Source of the DNA: Streptomyces sp. NBC_01264
GTDB taxonomy: Bacteria > Actinomycetota > Actinomycetes > Streptomycetales > Streptomycetaceae
Assembly (NCBI RefSeq): GCF_026340675.1
Contig: NZ_JAPEOX010000001.1
Span: 1 to 64,000 of the forward strand
Direction: 5' to 3'
Length of the DNA stretch: 64,000 nucleotides
Under the pieces are notes generated by a model. It was not told the origin of the DNA, made no database searches, and worked only from the letters and a program-made list of their open reading frames with translations. Of the stretch, positions 52,919-62,504 are shown piece by piece. Positions within the stretch are counted from its first letter, which is position 1. Every line of letters starts with the position of its first letter. A program made the position numbers and the translations under genes.

Positions 52919-54693
52919 GGAGCCGTAATTCAACTACTGCCTGAGTTGATGTTGTTGTCGTGGTGTTCGATCACGTGCTTCAGAGCTTCAAGCGTTCGTG
53001 GCGGGTGCGTTCGTGAGGTGAGGGTGGGAGTGAGATCGTTTCCGGCGAAGGCCAGCAGTGGCCTGCTTGTCTTGGCGTGGTAGCTCAAGGTGTTGCGGTC
53101 GTAGCCGAGGATCTTGCCCATCAAGGTCAGGGTCACGGTGTTGCGGCTTCTGAGCAGGGCGACCAGGATGCGGTGGAGGTGGTCGAGGATGCCGAAGCCG
53201 GGATTACGACCTCGCCGATCTCGCCCCTCTCTTTGGCGTTGGGCTTCGGCAAGGACTTGGCGGCACGGTTCGAGCCTGAGGAGGAGCTCGTCAAATTCTT
53301 CGCGTGTCAGGCCAGTCAGAACGGGATGGGCGAGGAGAAAGGTGGCCTCGGCCGGGATCGGCGGTCCCGACTCGTCGTATGGGCCTTCTGAAAGAATCTG
53401 GTCAGGGGCTCGTGGGGCGATGGTGTAGTTCCATTCGCCGTGGAAGTCGTCTCGTCTGACGCGCCGGTCGACGCTCTTGCGTTCGGCCCGGGAGAGGACA
53501 CGGCCGGTGGGGTAAGCGTTCTCGTCGAGTGCAGCCGTGACGGTCAGGCCGGCGCTGGTGCGGGTGCGGGTGGCCGAGATGGTCTCCAGCAGCACTTCGT
53601 AGCTGGTCAGAGGTTGCCCGCGCAGGCTGTGGGTGATCCGGGAGAACAACCGGTGTTCGACTTTGTTCCATTTTGAAGTACCCGGTGGAAAGTGCATTAC
53701 GGTGATGGCCAGGCCGGACTCATCAGCGAGGCCGGCCAGGCCCATCTTGAACAGGCGGGAGTCGGCTGAGTTGGCCCCGCCGGAGTCCGCGGTCACCAGC
53801 AGACGGTCCGCTGCGGGATAGTCCCTGCGCCCCTGGGCCTTCCACCAGCGGCGCAGGGATTCCACCGCGAAGGCAGCGGTGTTCCGGTCGGTTCCCACGT
53901 TCACCCAGCCGCTGTCGCGCCCCAGATCGTAAATGCCGTACGGGATGGCGAGCGGGGTATCGGGTCGGATGAAATCGTGGTCGGGGGCGCTGATCGGCTC
54001 GCCTTTGGGGCGGTAGGTGCGGCCGGGCCGGGCGAAGTCACCAATCGGTTCCTTCTGCTTCGCATCCACGCTCACCACCGGCAGCCCTTCCTCCGGGAAG
54101 CGTTCGGCGGCGGTGTTGATGTGCCGGAACTGCGCGTCCCGGTCGGGCACCTGGCTGCCGGCCCGGGTCTTGGCCATGCCCTGCAGACTGAAGCCCCTTG
54201 CCCGCAGCAGCCCGCCGACCACCGGGGCGCTGACCGGATGTCCCGCATCACCGAGCTCCCGTGACAGATCCCGAAGCGAGGCAGTGGTCCAGCGCAACGG
54301 CGATACCGGATCACCTACCACCCGCGGCTCGATCAGCAACTCGAGAGCCGCCACCAGCCCAGGGTCACGCTCGGCCGCAGACTTCCGTCCGCCGCCGGGT
54401 CGGCGCACCCGTCCCAGCGCCTTCGCTCCACCCGCCAGTTCTTCACGCCCCCGCGCGATGGTCGACTCAGAGACCTCCGCCAGCCTGGCCACGGCCCCGG
54501 TTCCCCCATGGCCCAGCGCCTCGGCCTCGGAAGCCAGATACAGACGGCGCTGCCGCTCATCCAGATGCGGTAACACCGCCGCGAACTTCACATCCAACAT
54601 CACAAGGACTTCATCCGTAATCGCCATACAAGGCAACTATCATACGAAACCAGGTAACTTGCCCAGATCAAGCAATAGTTCCCTTACGGCTCC
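52919..54693 (-). mobile_element. ISAzo13-family element
   Basis: 1775 bp. Ends GGAGCCGTAATTCAACTA and, inverted, GGAGCCGTAAGGGAACTA. TGA on both sides (52916-52918, 54694-54696). Confidence 0.82.
52930..54636 (-). CDS. ISAzo13-family transposase
   Basis: 568 aa. HTH near the front (VARLAEVSESTIARGREELA). DDE: LPVVSVDAKQKEPIGDF (Asp), RLLVTADSGGANSADSRLFK (Asp), GTSKWNKVEHRLFSRI (Glu). Intact by length and motifs. Confidence 0.85.
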   Translation of the reverse strand: MPCMAITDEVLVMLDVKFAAVLPHLDERQRRLYLASEAEALGHGGTGAVARLAEVSESTIARGREELAGGAKALGRVRRPGGGRKSAAERDPGLVAALELLIEPRVVGDPVSPLRWTTASLRDLSRELGDAGHPVSAPVVGGLLRARGFSLQGMAKTRAGSQVPDRDAQFRHINTAAERFPEEGLPVVSVDAKQKEPIGDFARPGRTYRPKGEPISAPDHDFIRPDTPLAIPYGIYDLGRDSGWVNVGTDRNTAAFAVESLRRWWKAQGRRDYPAADRLLVTADSGGANSADSRLFKMGLAGLADESGLAITVMHFPPGTSKWNKVEHRLFSRITHSLRGQPLTSYEVLLETISATRTRTSAGLTVTAALDENAYPTGRVLSRAERKSVDRRVRRDDFHGEWNYTIAPRAPDQILSEGPYDESGPPIPAEATFLLAHPVLTGLTREEFDELLLRLEPCRQVLAEAQRQREGRDRRGRNPGFGILDHLHRILVALLRSRNTVTLTLMGKILGYDRNTLSYHAKTSRPLLAFAGNDLTPTLTSRTHPPRTLEALKHVIEHHDNNINSGSS

Positions 54694-55303
54694 TGAACCG
54701 CTGCCAGTTCGTTGAAGATCACCACCGCCGTCACGGCGTGAAGCGGCTCTGCGAAATCCTCGGTCTCTCCCGGTCGAGCTTCTACTACTGGCGCCGCACC
54801 GCGGCCGCGAGAGCGGCCCGGCACGCCGTCGAGGCCGTGCTCGTGGCTCGGATACGCAAGGTCCACCAGGACTCTGACGGCACTTACGGAGCCCCCAGGA
54901 TCACCGCCGAGCTCCGGGACGAGGGCTGCCCGGTGGTCAATCACAAGCGGGTCGCGAGGATCATGCGGACCATCGGGCTCGGGGGAGTCCGCCTGCGCTG
55001 TCGGCACCGCACCACCATTGCGGACCAGGCCGCGTCGAAAGCGCCGGATCTGATCGGCCGTGACTTCACCGCGGCCGCGGTGAACACGAAGTACGTCGGC
55101 GACATCACATATCTGCCGGTCAGCGGCTCGAAGCCGCTCTAACTGGCGACCGTCATCGACCTCGCCTCACGACGGCTGGCCGGGTGGGCGATCGCCGATC
55201 ACATGCGAGCCGAGCTCGTCATCGATGCCCTGGCGGCTGCTGAGCAGACCCGCGGGAGCCTGGCCGGAGCGGTGATGCGCACGGACCACGGATCTCAGGG
55301 CGG
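54694..55303 (+). pseudogene. IS3 orfB with nonsense codon, truncated
   Basis: VKRLCEILGLSRSSFYYWRR, TYGAPRITAELRDEGCPVVN, KYVGDITYLPVSGSKPL, then TAA at 55139-55141 where the family has Tyr, then LATVIDLASRRLAGWAIADH and RTDHGSQ. Ends abruptly at IS30 sequence. Confidence 0.8.
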
Positions 55304-55623
55304 ATTCAACTGGTCGTCGCAACACCTCGTGATCGTGGAGGTGTGGGGTGGTTCGTCGTCAGCAGGCAGCGGACAGGGCGGTGCGTCCGAAGTTGAGGTC
55401 TCCGGGGCATCCGAAGTACCAGCGTCATGTCGAGGCGGCGTTCTGGACGGAGATCGCCAAGGGCCTTCTTGCCGAGGAGGCCGCGGCCGTCGTCGGCGTG
55501 GCGCCGGCGGTCGCGACGCGCTGGTACCGCCAGTGTGGCGGCATGCGACCGTTCGATCCGAAGCCGCCTTCGGGCAGATACCTGTCGTTTCGCGAGCGGG
55601 AAGAAATCGCGCTTCTCAGAGGA
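55304..55623 (+). pseudogene. IS30-family element, N-terminal part
   Basis: The frame from 55348: RRQQAADRAVRPKLRSPGHP, FWTEIAKGLLAEEAAAVVGV, YLSFREREEIALLR. This is the HTH front of an IS30 transposase, cut by an IS5-type element at 55624. Confidence 0.7.
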
Positions 55624-55625
55624 CG

Positions 55626-56024
55626 TTAAGTCCGTTTCTGGTAGCGGCCGCGTTCGGGTTGGGTGGGGAAGCCTTGGCGGGTGAGGCGTCCGAGGCGGCT
55701 GCGGGTGATGTTGACGGACGCCTCGTGGGTGGGCAGGCCGAGGAGTTCGTGCAGCTCACGAGCCCTGAATGCCTGGTCGGGGTGCTGGTTGAAGGCGTTC
55801 ACGATGGTCTGGTAGGCGGTGTTCGTCTCGGTCGGATCGGGCTCGTCTCCGGTCGGCGCGAGTTCCGTGACGACCTTCCGGGTGGTGGTCAGATCCGCAA
55901 GTCGCGCTTCGATCTCGGCCAGGGCGGCGGTGAGGTGCTCGATCTGGCCGCGTAGTTCCCCGACTCGGGCGGTGGCCTCGTCGTGCTGGGTCTGGAGGCC
56001 GGCGAGGAGTTCGGCGACGTTCAC
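55626..56024 (-). CDS. Accessory coiled-coil protein of the IS5-type element
   Basis: 132 aa, GTG/ATG start overlapping the transposase stop. Coiled coil (ATARVGELRGQIEHLTAALA, EIEARLADLTTTRKVV), then a winged-helix-like region (AFRARELHELLGLPTHEASV, SRLGRLTRQGF). A homologous domain is fused to the transposase in the copy at 26220. Probably a DNA-binding partner; function unproven. Confidence 0.7.
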   Translation of the reverse strand: MNVAELLAGLQTQHDEATARVGELRGQIEHLTAALAEIEARLADLTTTRKVVTELAPTGDEPDPTETNTAYQTIVNAFNQHPDQAFRARELHELLGLPTHEASVNITRSRLGRLTRQGFPTQPERGRYQKRT

Positions 56025-56884
56025 GCGGCCAGTCCGAGAGTGTCGCGCCAGGCGGGACTCGGTATCGTGAGGCGGCGGGTCATGTTCGCGGTGGAGGCCC
56101 AGTAGACGCGTGAGGCGGAGGTGTCGGGCCGGTGGTCATACTCACGGGTCAGACGCCGGTGCAGCATCAGCGTGCCGTTCGTCTGCTCGACCACCCACCG
56201 CTTGGGCTGCGGGACGAACCCTTTGCCCTGGTCAGCGGGGTTGCGGTGGACGACCTCGACGTCGATGTCCAGCAGGGCGCCGTGGATGATGACCTCGTCC
56301 TTGAAGCCCTGGTCCACCAGGGCTTTCTCCAGGCGCATCCCGCACCGCTCGGCAGCCTGGTCGAGCAGGATGGTGCCGGCGGCGTTGTCGTGGGCGGAGG
56401 CGGCCAGCACGACAACACCGATGACCAGACCCAGGACGTCCACGGCCAGTCCCCGCTTTCGCCCCGACACCTTCTTGTTCGCGTCCAGCCCCGTCGTGGC
56501 CTTCGGCACACCGGCGGCCGCGCGGACGGACTGGGTGTCGATGATCACGAGGGACGGGTCCTCTAACCGGCGGGCCTTCTCACGGACCTGGCAGCGCAGG
56601 AGTTCCTGGATCCGCTGGTCCAGCCCGTCCTCGCGCCACAGGCGGAAGTAGTAGAACACCGCCGACCAGGCCGGTAGATCGTGCGGCAGCAAGCGCCACT
56701 GGCAGCCCGTCCGGTTCTGGTAGAAGATCGCGTTCACGACTTCCCGCAGGTCGCAGGACCCGGGATCTCCGGTCGCCGACCGGGCCACCCGGCCCTGCTT
56801 CCAGGCCGTGACCATCGGCTCGATTAACGCCCACTGCTCGTCCGATAAGTCGCTGAGGTACGGCTCTCTCTTCACGCCCCGCAT
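56021..56884 (-). CDS. IS5-family transposase
   Basis: 287 aa: YLSDLSDEQWALIEPMV, NRTGCQWRLLPHDLPAW, VIIDTQSVRAAAGVP (Asp), KALVDQGFKDEVII (Asp), PQPKRWVVEQTNGTLMLH (Glu). Intact. Confidence 0.88.
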   Translation of the reverse strand: MRGVKREPYLSDLSDEQWALIEPMVTAWKQGRVARSATGDPGSCDLREVVNAIFYQNRTGCQWRLLPHDLPAWSAVFYYFRLWREDGLDQRIQELLRCQVREKARRLEDPSLVIIDTQSVRAAAGVPKATTGLDANKKVSGRKRGLAVDVLGLVIGVVVLAASAHDNAAGTILLDQAAERCGMRLEKALVDQGFKDEVIIHGALLDIDVEVVHRNPADQGKGFVPQPKRWVVEQTNGTLMLHRRLTREYDHRPDTSASRVYWASTANMTRRLTIPSPAWRDTLGLAA

Positions 56885-56972
56885 CTCAACATGGACATGC
56901 CCACGAGGCGGTCCGGACCGCGATCAGTACCACGATCGAGCGATCACGAACCGAGGAAGATCGGACTTAACG

Positions 56973-57425
56973 CCCACTCATAGGTGGCCCGGTGGTCGTC
57001 AACGAACTGGAAGCGGCTGGTCACCAGTTCGTCTCTCCGGCGAAATACTTGGCCGCCTTGCGGAGTATGTCCCGCTCGGTGGCGAGCTTGCGCTCACTGG
57101 CCTCGAGCTCGGCCACCCGGGCCTCCAGCCGCCGGACCCGCTCGTCCGGATCACTGGGCGACACCGCCGCCCCGTGGCCGGCAGCCTGCATCACAGCAGC
57201 GGCGGTGACGCCACGACGTTCGCGGTCCCGCAGCACCCACTCCCGCAGGGTCGCCCGATTGACGCCCAGGTCAGCGGCGATGCCCTTGTACGTCGCACCG
57301 GGCGTGGACTCGTACAGGGCCACAGCATCTGCCTTGAACTCGTCCGAATAGTCCTTCAGCGCGATCGGCGGTCTTCTCGCTTCCTCCGGATCAACCAAGA
57401 TCCAGTATCAGCGTGTCCCCCACTC
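56973..57425 (-). mobile_element. IS3-family element, 5' part
   Basis: The right end TGAGTGGGGGACACGCTG (reverse strand) is near 57405-57425. It contains orfA and the first about 20 codons of orfB (FQFVDDHRATYEW), then is cut by the IS5-type element. Confidence 0.7.
57021..57398 (-). CDS. IS3 orfA
   Basis: 125 aa: LKDYSDEFKADAVALYESTP, HTH (TYKGIAADLGVNRATLREWV) and coiled coil (VRRLEARVAELEASERKLAT), ending KYFAGETNW. Complete, but orfB is gone. Confidence 0.82.
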   Translation of the reverse strand: MVDPEEARRPPIALKDYSDEFKADAVALYESTPGATYKGIAADLGVNRATLREWVLRDRERRGVTAAAVMQAAGHGAAVSPSDPDERVRRLEARVAELEASERKLATERDILRKAAKYFAGETNW

Positions 57426-57426
57426 A

Positions 57427-57575
57427 GGGGGAGGCCCCCTGTGCGGTCTGCGCTGGGAGATCCAGGGTCGGGACGGTGATGAGGATCTGGCCGCCGGGGA
57501 AATAGTCCAGGGCATTTGCTACTGCGGCCGCGATTGTCTTCCCTGACCCGGACTGCCGGCTACGCGCTGCCACGG
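57427..57575 (-). pseudogene. DEAD/helicase-associated protein, Walker A fragment
   Basis: RQSGSGKTIAAAVANALDYF then PGGQILITVPTLDLPAQTAQ. The Walker A (GSGKT) and Ia motif of a superfamily-2 helicase as seen in actinobacterial helicase-associated-domain proteins; about 45 codons remain, cut by an IS3 end. Confidence 0.65.
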
Positions 57576-57603
57576 CGCTCCGTGGACATCCAGACCCTTG
57601 CTG

Positions 57604-58164
57604 TTACTCGGAGGGCTGCGGTCCCCTCCGTTCCACATCGCCTTGGTCAGCTTCATACGCCGTCACCAGCCAGGCGGGAAGTCGACCCCGCTCCCCGACC
57701 CGGTGACCGTTTGCAATGCCCCAGAGCCGGATGCGCGCGGAGCGATTCCGTACCCACGCTGCGGCAGCGTCTTGGGCGTTCAACCGGGCGTAGACTTCGG
57801 CTTGCTTGCGCTCGTGTGACTCCCGAACTACTGCCAGGCGATCTTGCGAGCGGAGCCATCGATCGTACAACCGGTATTCGGCCGCGGTAACCGGCGTTCC
57901 GTCGTTCCTTTCTACCAGGCCCCTCCTTACCGCGTGTCCGCGCACTTCCTCTGCCGTCATCTGGGCGTACGGGAGTCTGTAAACACGGATGACTGGCCAG
58001 CCAGGTCTGACCCTGACCAGATCGCTGAGGAGCACTCCCCTGTTCTCCATGGCCACGAGGTCAAGGCGTTTCAATCCTGTCTCCCGTATGAGCCAGGCAG
58101 CAGGCATTGAAGTACCTTCGTCCTTCAGGGCTTGGTGGACCCTGCTCTCAGTCTCTTTAGTCAT
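57604..58164 (-). CDS. Hypothetical protein with N-terminal HTH-like region
   Basis: 186 aa from ATG 58164 with GGAGGG 5 nt upstream. ESRVHQALKDEGTSMPAAWL, IRETGLKRLDLVAMENRGVL, then a helical body with SHERKQAEVYARLNAQDAAA. No membrane segment. Same strand as the helicase fragment 28 bp downstream, so the two may have formed an operon of a lost mobile element. Not recognised. Confidence 0.6.
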   Translation of the reverse strand: MTKETESRVHQALKDEGTSMPAAWLIRETGLKRLDLVAMENRGVLLSDLVRVRPGWPVIRVYRLPYAQMTAEEVRGHAVRRGLVERNDGTPVTAAEYRLYDRWLRSQDRLAVVRESHERKQAEVYARLNAQDAAAAWVRNRSARIRLWGIANGHRVGERGRLPAWLVTAYEADQGDVERRGPQPSE

Positions 58165-58274
58165 GTCGCCCTCCGTTCGACCTCCCTCAGTGGGCCGTCA
58201 CTACAAGGAGCGTGCCTCCCCTAAGGGGACAGTGCTTCGGCGTAGTTTCGGCGCGCCACATCCGGCGCCTACGG

Positions 58275-59760
58275 TAGATGTCAAGCCAAATGAGATGTTC
58301 GTGTCGCTATGAGGCTTTTTGTTCGGGTTCGCTTCTTTTGGCCGGGTCGTTGATCCAGACCATGCCGGGTATCTCGGGTGGCCGTGGCCGTCGGGCGAAG
58401 CGTTCGGGGTGGCGCTCGAATGGCTCGGCCAAGGTGACGGCCCGCTGGTCACGGACCTCCTCGGCGGTGCCGAAGTGGGCCGAGGCAGGGGTGTGCAGGC
58501 CGCTCCCGGAGTGTCTGTGATCGTGGTTTTAGTACGCGATGAAGGCGTCCATCCACTCCCGTGCGTGCGCCAGGGAGTCGAACCGTTCGGGATAGTCGGC
58601 GGAGTACTTCGTGGTGCGGAACTGGCTCTCGGAGAAGGGGTTGCCATTGCTGACCTTGGGGCGGGAGTGACTCCTGGTGACACCGAGGTCGATCAGCAGC
58701 TGAGAGACCTTCTTGCTGGTCATCGAGGTGCCGCGATCCGCATGCGCGGTCTCGGGGACGATGCCGTTGCGGTCGATGGTCTCGCGGATCAACTCCTCTG
58801 CCCGCTCGGCGGTTTCGGCTACTTCGACGGTGTGGCCAACGATGTAACGGCTGTAGATGTCGATGATCACGTAGGCGTGGTACCAGATCCCCTTCTCCGG
58901 CCCGGGCAGGCGGGTGATGTCCCAGGTGACGACCCTGCGAGGGTCCGGTGGCGAGAAGTTCGGGCACGGTCTTGGCGGGGTGGGTGGCCTGGCGATGACG
59001 CTCTCCGCTCTGACCGGCTGCCTCGAGGATGCGATACATGGTGCGGCTCGAGCAGTGGTAGCGGCCCTCGTCCAGCTCGCGGGCCCAGATCTGCGTGGGC
59101 GGCAGCTCCGCGTAGCGCGGGGAGTCCATCCCCGCGAGGATCGCCTCGCGCTCTGTCCCGCTCTGCGCGCAGACCGGTGCCGGTCGCGCCTCACGCACGG
59201 TGGGCCGCGGGTGGAGACGACGGTGGTGGGTGGCCCGGGACCGGCCGGTCAGCCGGCAGGCCGCCACCGCCCCAACCAGCGGAGTCAACTCCCCCGTGGA
59301 GATGTCGAGATGCTCCTCGACCTCTTCGTTCAGTCCGCGCTCTCGGCAAGCAGTTCCAAGAGCGCGACCCCTTTTCCCATGACCTCCAGGGCGGCGTCCC
59401 TCTTCGCCAGTTCCCTCTCCAGGCGCTCGAGCCGCTTCCGCAGCTTCTCCACCTCGGCCTCGGCCAGGGACTTCTTCGACCGCACCGCGCTGGTCCGCTT
59501 GTCGGTCAGGTTCTCCAGCCCGCCGGCGTCCCTGGCCTGGCGCCACTCGATGACGTGGGAGTGGTACAGGCGCTCACGGCGCAGGATCGCGCCCTTCTCC
59601 CCCGGCCGGGGCCGCGTCGTACTCGGCCACGATCCGCAGCTTGTACTCCGGGGCGAACGAACGACGCCTCGGCTTCGCCGCAGGCTCTATCGCGGGGGAC
59701 TTCTTGCTGGCCATAGGGGGTGATGCTCCTGTCTCGCCCTACCAGGCCAACCCGCCAAAA
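58275..59760 (-). pseudogene. IS3-family element, degraded orfA/orfB
   Basis: orfA starts at ATG 59714 (ASKKSPAIEPAAKPRRRSFA, PEYKLRIVAEYD) and is frameshifted soon after. The orfB front is in one frame (GRSRATHHRRLHPRPTVREA), and the DDE core in another from about 58945 (RVVTWDITRLPGPEKGIWYH, HADRGTSMTSKKVSQLL, NGNPFSESQFRTTKYS). TAA at 58530-58532 replaces a Tyr (FIAY-stop-NHDHRHSG), with homology continuing to 58319 (IPGMVWINDP). Confidence 0.78.
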
Positions 59761-59832
59761 CTGGATGTATCATCCAACGGTGACAGGGAGGGCTTCGCTG
59801 CGGATTGCTCTACGAGGCGAGCCCGCTGTCAG

Positions 59833-60057
59833 TCACGCTGCTGAAGCGGCAGTAGAACCCGTCGCGCTACCCTGCCAGCGGACCGCAGAGCGGTGCTTCC
59901 GATACCTGTCAGGATTCTGGACCACACTGTACGACTCGACCACGAAGTCATAGGCGTCCTCAACGGCGTCAGCGGCTTGAAGCCCCTCTGCCCACTGCAC
60001 GGGGAAAACATCGAGGCGGCCTACATTCCGACCCGGGTGACCTTGGTTCGCGTTCAC
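59833..60057 (-). CDS. Small hypothetical protein
   Basis: 74 aa from GTG 60057 (NANQGHPGRNVGRLDVFPVQ); AAGGGTGG about 8 nt upstream. The C-terminal part (WAEGLQAADAVEDAYDFVVE) is acidic and helical. A longer frame to 60807 is open but poorly supported. Function unknown. Confidence 0.45.
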   Translation of the reverse strand: MNANQGHPGRNVGRLDVFPVQWAEGLQAADAVEDAYDFVVESYSVVQNPDRYRKHRSAVRWQGSATGSTAASAA

Positions 60058-60236
60058 GTGTGCGCCACCCTTCGTCGGAGGTTCCTCCTTCTTCCGTTCT
60101 ACGCTCGACCAGTCCCACAATCCCCCCACCAACCGGCGGAGAGACCGGTTGTCACGCCACCACTGGTCGGAGGAAACCAACCGAAAATGGTGGCCGGGGC
60201 CACGGTATTGATGCCACCGGACGTGACTCGGTTTGT

Positions 60237-60563
60237 TCAGGTGGACGCGTCTGCTCCCGTTGCCGGGTGGGCCCAGCGATCGGCGATGCTCAGCGGGCGG
60301 GGTTCTCCGGCCCGAATGGCGTGAATGACCGCGTCGTGCAAAGTGCGGCTCTCTGCCTCCCCGGGGCAGAGGACGGGGCTTCCGGCAAGCTGGAGCCACT
60401 CGGCTCCACCACTGTACTGAACAGTAACGTGTGCCAGACAGTCGTCCTTGGTCCAGGTCGTGTGGACATCCAGCTCGCCGGTAAGAACGGGACCCACTTC
60501 TGCGGTCTTCACACCATCGGGGTGGGCGAAGACCGCGCGGGTCGTCCACGATGCCCAGCTCAT
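60237..60563 (-). CDS. Hypothetical protein
   Basis: 108 aa from ATG 60563 with GGGAGG 5 nt upstream. SWASWTTRAVFAHPDGVKTA, beta-rich centre (HTTWTKDDCLAHVTVQYSGG), LHDAVIHAIRAGEPRPL. Soluble. No family recognised. The ribosome site and codon use support a real gene. Confidence 0.65.
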   Translation of the reverse strand: MSWASWTTRAVFAHPDGVKTAEVGPVLTGELDVHTTWTKDDCLAHVTVQYSGGAEWLQLAGSPVLCPGEAESRTLHDAVIHAIRAGEPRPLSIADRWAHPATGADAST

Positions 60564-60793
60564 TTGACCTCCCTGACCATCTCGTTGTCTCGCCAGTGTG
60601 ACCGCGTCCGCTTTCACTCGCCCGTCCTGGCCACAGAAAGCGTGTCCGCTCGACTTTCACTGCCCTCTGGATGGGCACTGTCACGTTAACGTCGCATGGC
60701 ATGCCTAGGTCAATAGATCTTGCGGCGAGCGACCTAGCTGCACAGCCGGACGGGAAATTCTCCTCGTCGGCAACCTCGAAAACGATCGAATTT
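60564..60793. other. Intergenic region, lower GC
   Basis: Presumably the promoter of the gene at 60563. AT-rich compared with surroundings. No ORF supported. Confidence 0.4.
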
Positions 60794-60812
60794 CCTGGCA
60801 TGCCCACGCTAT
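60794..60812. repeat. 19-bp exact repeat, copy 2
   Basis: CCTGGCATGCCCACGCTAT, as at 23079-23097; here it abuts an IS6 end. Confidence 0.7.
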
Positions 60813-60833
60813 TTTCAGCAACGTGACAGTGCC
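60813..60833 (+). mobile_element. IS6 terminal remnant
   Basis: CAGCAACGTGACAGTGCC resembles the IS6 terminal repeat (ACAACGTGACAGTGCC in copy C). Only the tip remains. Confidence 0.45.
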
Positions 60834-61040
60834 TCCAGGCGCGGAAACAAGCAGCTCAAACAGGCTTTCTCCCTCTCCGTGTTCGCCGCCTTGGCCGACC
60901 CGGCCTCCAGGGCCTACCACGACAGGAAGACCAGCCAGGGCAAGCACCACACGCAAGCCCTTCTCTGCATCGCGAGACGACGTGCTCTTCGCGATACTCG
61001 CGACGGCACCTTCTGCGAACCCCAACCCGCCCCATCAGCT
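60834..61040 (+). pseudogene. IS110-family transposase, C-terminal fragment
   Basis: GNKQLKQAFSLSVFAALADP, ASRAYHDRKTSQGKHHTQAL, then a damaged RRRALRDTRDGTFCEPQ. This is the transposase_20 domain end of IS110; the catalytic DEDD part is missing and a frameshift lies near 60980. Confidence 0.75.
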
Positions 61041-61100
61041 TGACCAACCCCATAGGGGACCCCCCCTGCACCACCGCGCGCACCGGCCTTGCCGCACGCG

Positions 61101-62426
61101 TCAGGGCTTGTCCTCTAGCCCGTCGCCGTGCTCGACGAGGCGGCGGCGGAAGGCAACGGTGAGCACCGCCGCCAGTGTCATGAATGCGGCAACCGCCCAC
61201 ATGCCGGCACGGAAGTCGCCGGTGGCGTCCTTGAGCCAGCCGGTGACGAAGGGAGCAGCAAATCCGCTCAGGTTGCCGCAGGAGTTGATGAGGGCGATGC
61301 CGCCTGCTGCACCGACGCCGCCGAGGAAGCCGGCCGGCACCTGCCAGAACACCGGAAGGGCGGCGAGTACCCCGGCGGTGCAGACGGAAAGGGCGATGAC
61401 GGCCAGGTAGGGGGACTGCAAGTACAGCGAGCACGCCACGCCCACCGCACCGATGAATGACGGGGCGGCCAGGTGGAAAACGCGCTCCTCCTTGCGGTCG
61501 GAGTGCCTGGCGTTCCAAAGCATGCCGGCCGCGCCGCAGGCGAACGGGATGGCGGACACAAGGCCGACCTCGACGAGGTCGAGCCGCACGCCGAAGCCGC
61601 TCTCGAATCCGGCGATGACCTGCGGAAGGAAGAAGGTCAGGGCGTAGAGCCCGTACACGACGCCGAAGTAGACGGCGCACAGGACCAGGACGCGCGCATC
61701 TCGCAGGCTGCGGCGCAGCCCCGGGGGGTCGGGAACTCGCACACGGTCTTCTGCCTCGATGGTGTCCGCCAGCGCCTGCCGTTCCTGTGAGGTCAGCCAT
61801 TTCGTCTCCTGCGGCCGGTCCGGCAGGAAGGCCCAGCAGGCGACGGCGAGCAGAATGGAGGGCAGTCCTTCAAGGAAGAACATGGTGCGCCAGCCAGCAT
61901 CGAAGCCGAGGAGCCCTGCCCCGTGTTCCATGATCAGGGTGGAGACCGGGGCGCCGATGACCGAGGCCATGGGCAGCGCGAGAAGCAGCAGAGACATCAT
62001 GTGGGCGCGGTGGCGGCGGGGGAACCAGTACGTCAGATACAGGACCATCCCGGGGAAGAAGCCCGCTTCCGCGACCCCGAGGAGGAACCGCACGATGAAG
62101 AAGGCGGTGGGACTGTCGACAAAGGCCTGAGCGCTGGCTGCGATGCCCCAGGTCAGCGCAATTCGTGCGATCCAGCGCCGGGCACCGACGCGGTGCAGGA
62201 GGAGATTGCTCGGTACCTCGAAGAAGAAGTAACCGAGGAAGAACAGGCCCGCGCCCAGCCCGAACGCCGTTGCGCTCAGTCCGATGTCGGCATTCATCCG
62301 CAGAGCGGCGAAGCCTACGTTGGCGCGGTCGAGGAAGTTCATTGTCGCCAGTGCGCCGAGCAGCGGCAATACGCGGAGCGCCGCTTTGCGAACCGCACCT
62401 GAAACGATCGGATCGGGGGTGGTCAT
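61101..62426 (-). CDS. MFS transporter, anion:cation symporter type
   Basis: 441 aa from ATG 62426 (TTPDPIVSGAVRKAALRVLP); ATG 62468 is an alternative since no clear ribosome site precedes either. Twelve predicted helices. The family signature NFLDRANVGFAALRMNADIG with GLFFLGYFFFEVPSNLLLHR in TM1-2 is typical of ACS-family permeases for organic acids such as tartrate, phthalate, galactarate and hydroxybenzoates. A basic loop (PRRHRAH) precedes TM5 and a long central loop (about 195-230). No catabolic genes or regulator adjoin it, so the substrate is open. Confidence 0.88.
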   Translation of the reverse strand: MTTPDPIVSGAVRKAALRVLPLLGALATMNFLDRANVGFAALRMNADIGLSATAFGLGAGLFFLGYFFFEVPSNLLLHRVGARRWIARIALTWGIAASAQAFVDSPTAFFIVRFLLGVAEAGFFPGMVLYLTYWFPRRHRAHMMSLLLLALPMASVIGAPVSTLIMEHGAGLLGFDAGWRTMFFLEGLPSILLAVACWAFLPDRPQETKWLTSQERQALADTIEAEDRVRVPDPPGLRRSLRDARVLVLCAVYFGVVYGLYALTFFLPQVIAGFESGFGVRLDLVEVGLVSAIPFACGAAGMLWNARHSDRKEERVFHLAAPSFIGAVGVACSLYLQSPYLAVIALSVCTAGVLAALPVFWQVPAGFLGGVGAAGGIALINSCGNLSGFAAPFVTGWLKDATGDFRAGMWAVAAFMTLAAVLTVAFRRRLVEHGDGLEDKP

Positions 62427-62493
62427 GGAGGAACCGTTCCACCGTGGCGCTGATGGATGCAGGCGCAACGTGAACGGCGCGCGTCTGGGTTAA

Positions 62494-62504
62494 GACGTTA
62501 CGTC
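62494..62504. promoter_or_regulatory. Operator-like palindrome upstream of the MFS gene
   Basis: GACGTTACGTC, an 11-bp near-perfect palindrome about 70 bp before the start. Possible GntR- or TetR-type site; no regulator gene is nearby. Confidence 0.35.

Larger units (their letters stand above)
52541..55303 (+). mobile_element. IS3-family element split by an ISAzo13 insertion
   Basis: The left end is CCTTGACCCCGGGTTTTGGAC. The element resumes at 54694 and breaks off at 55303 within the second Asp motif (RTDHGSQ). The right end is lost. The same terminal sequence type appears at about 62535. Confidence 0.75.
55624..56972 (-). mobile_element. IS5-type element with accessory ORF
   Basis: 1349 bp. 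Both ends are CGTTAAGTCCG (inverted). The flanks belong to two different broken elements (IS30 left, IS3 right) and show no target duplication, so recombination between copies has occurred. Confidence 0.8.
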
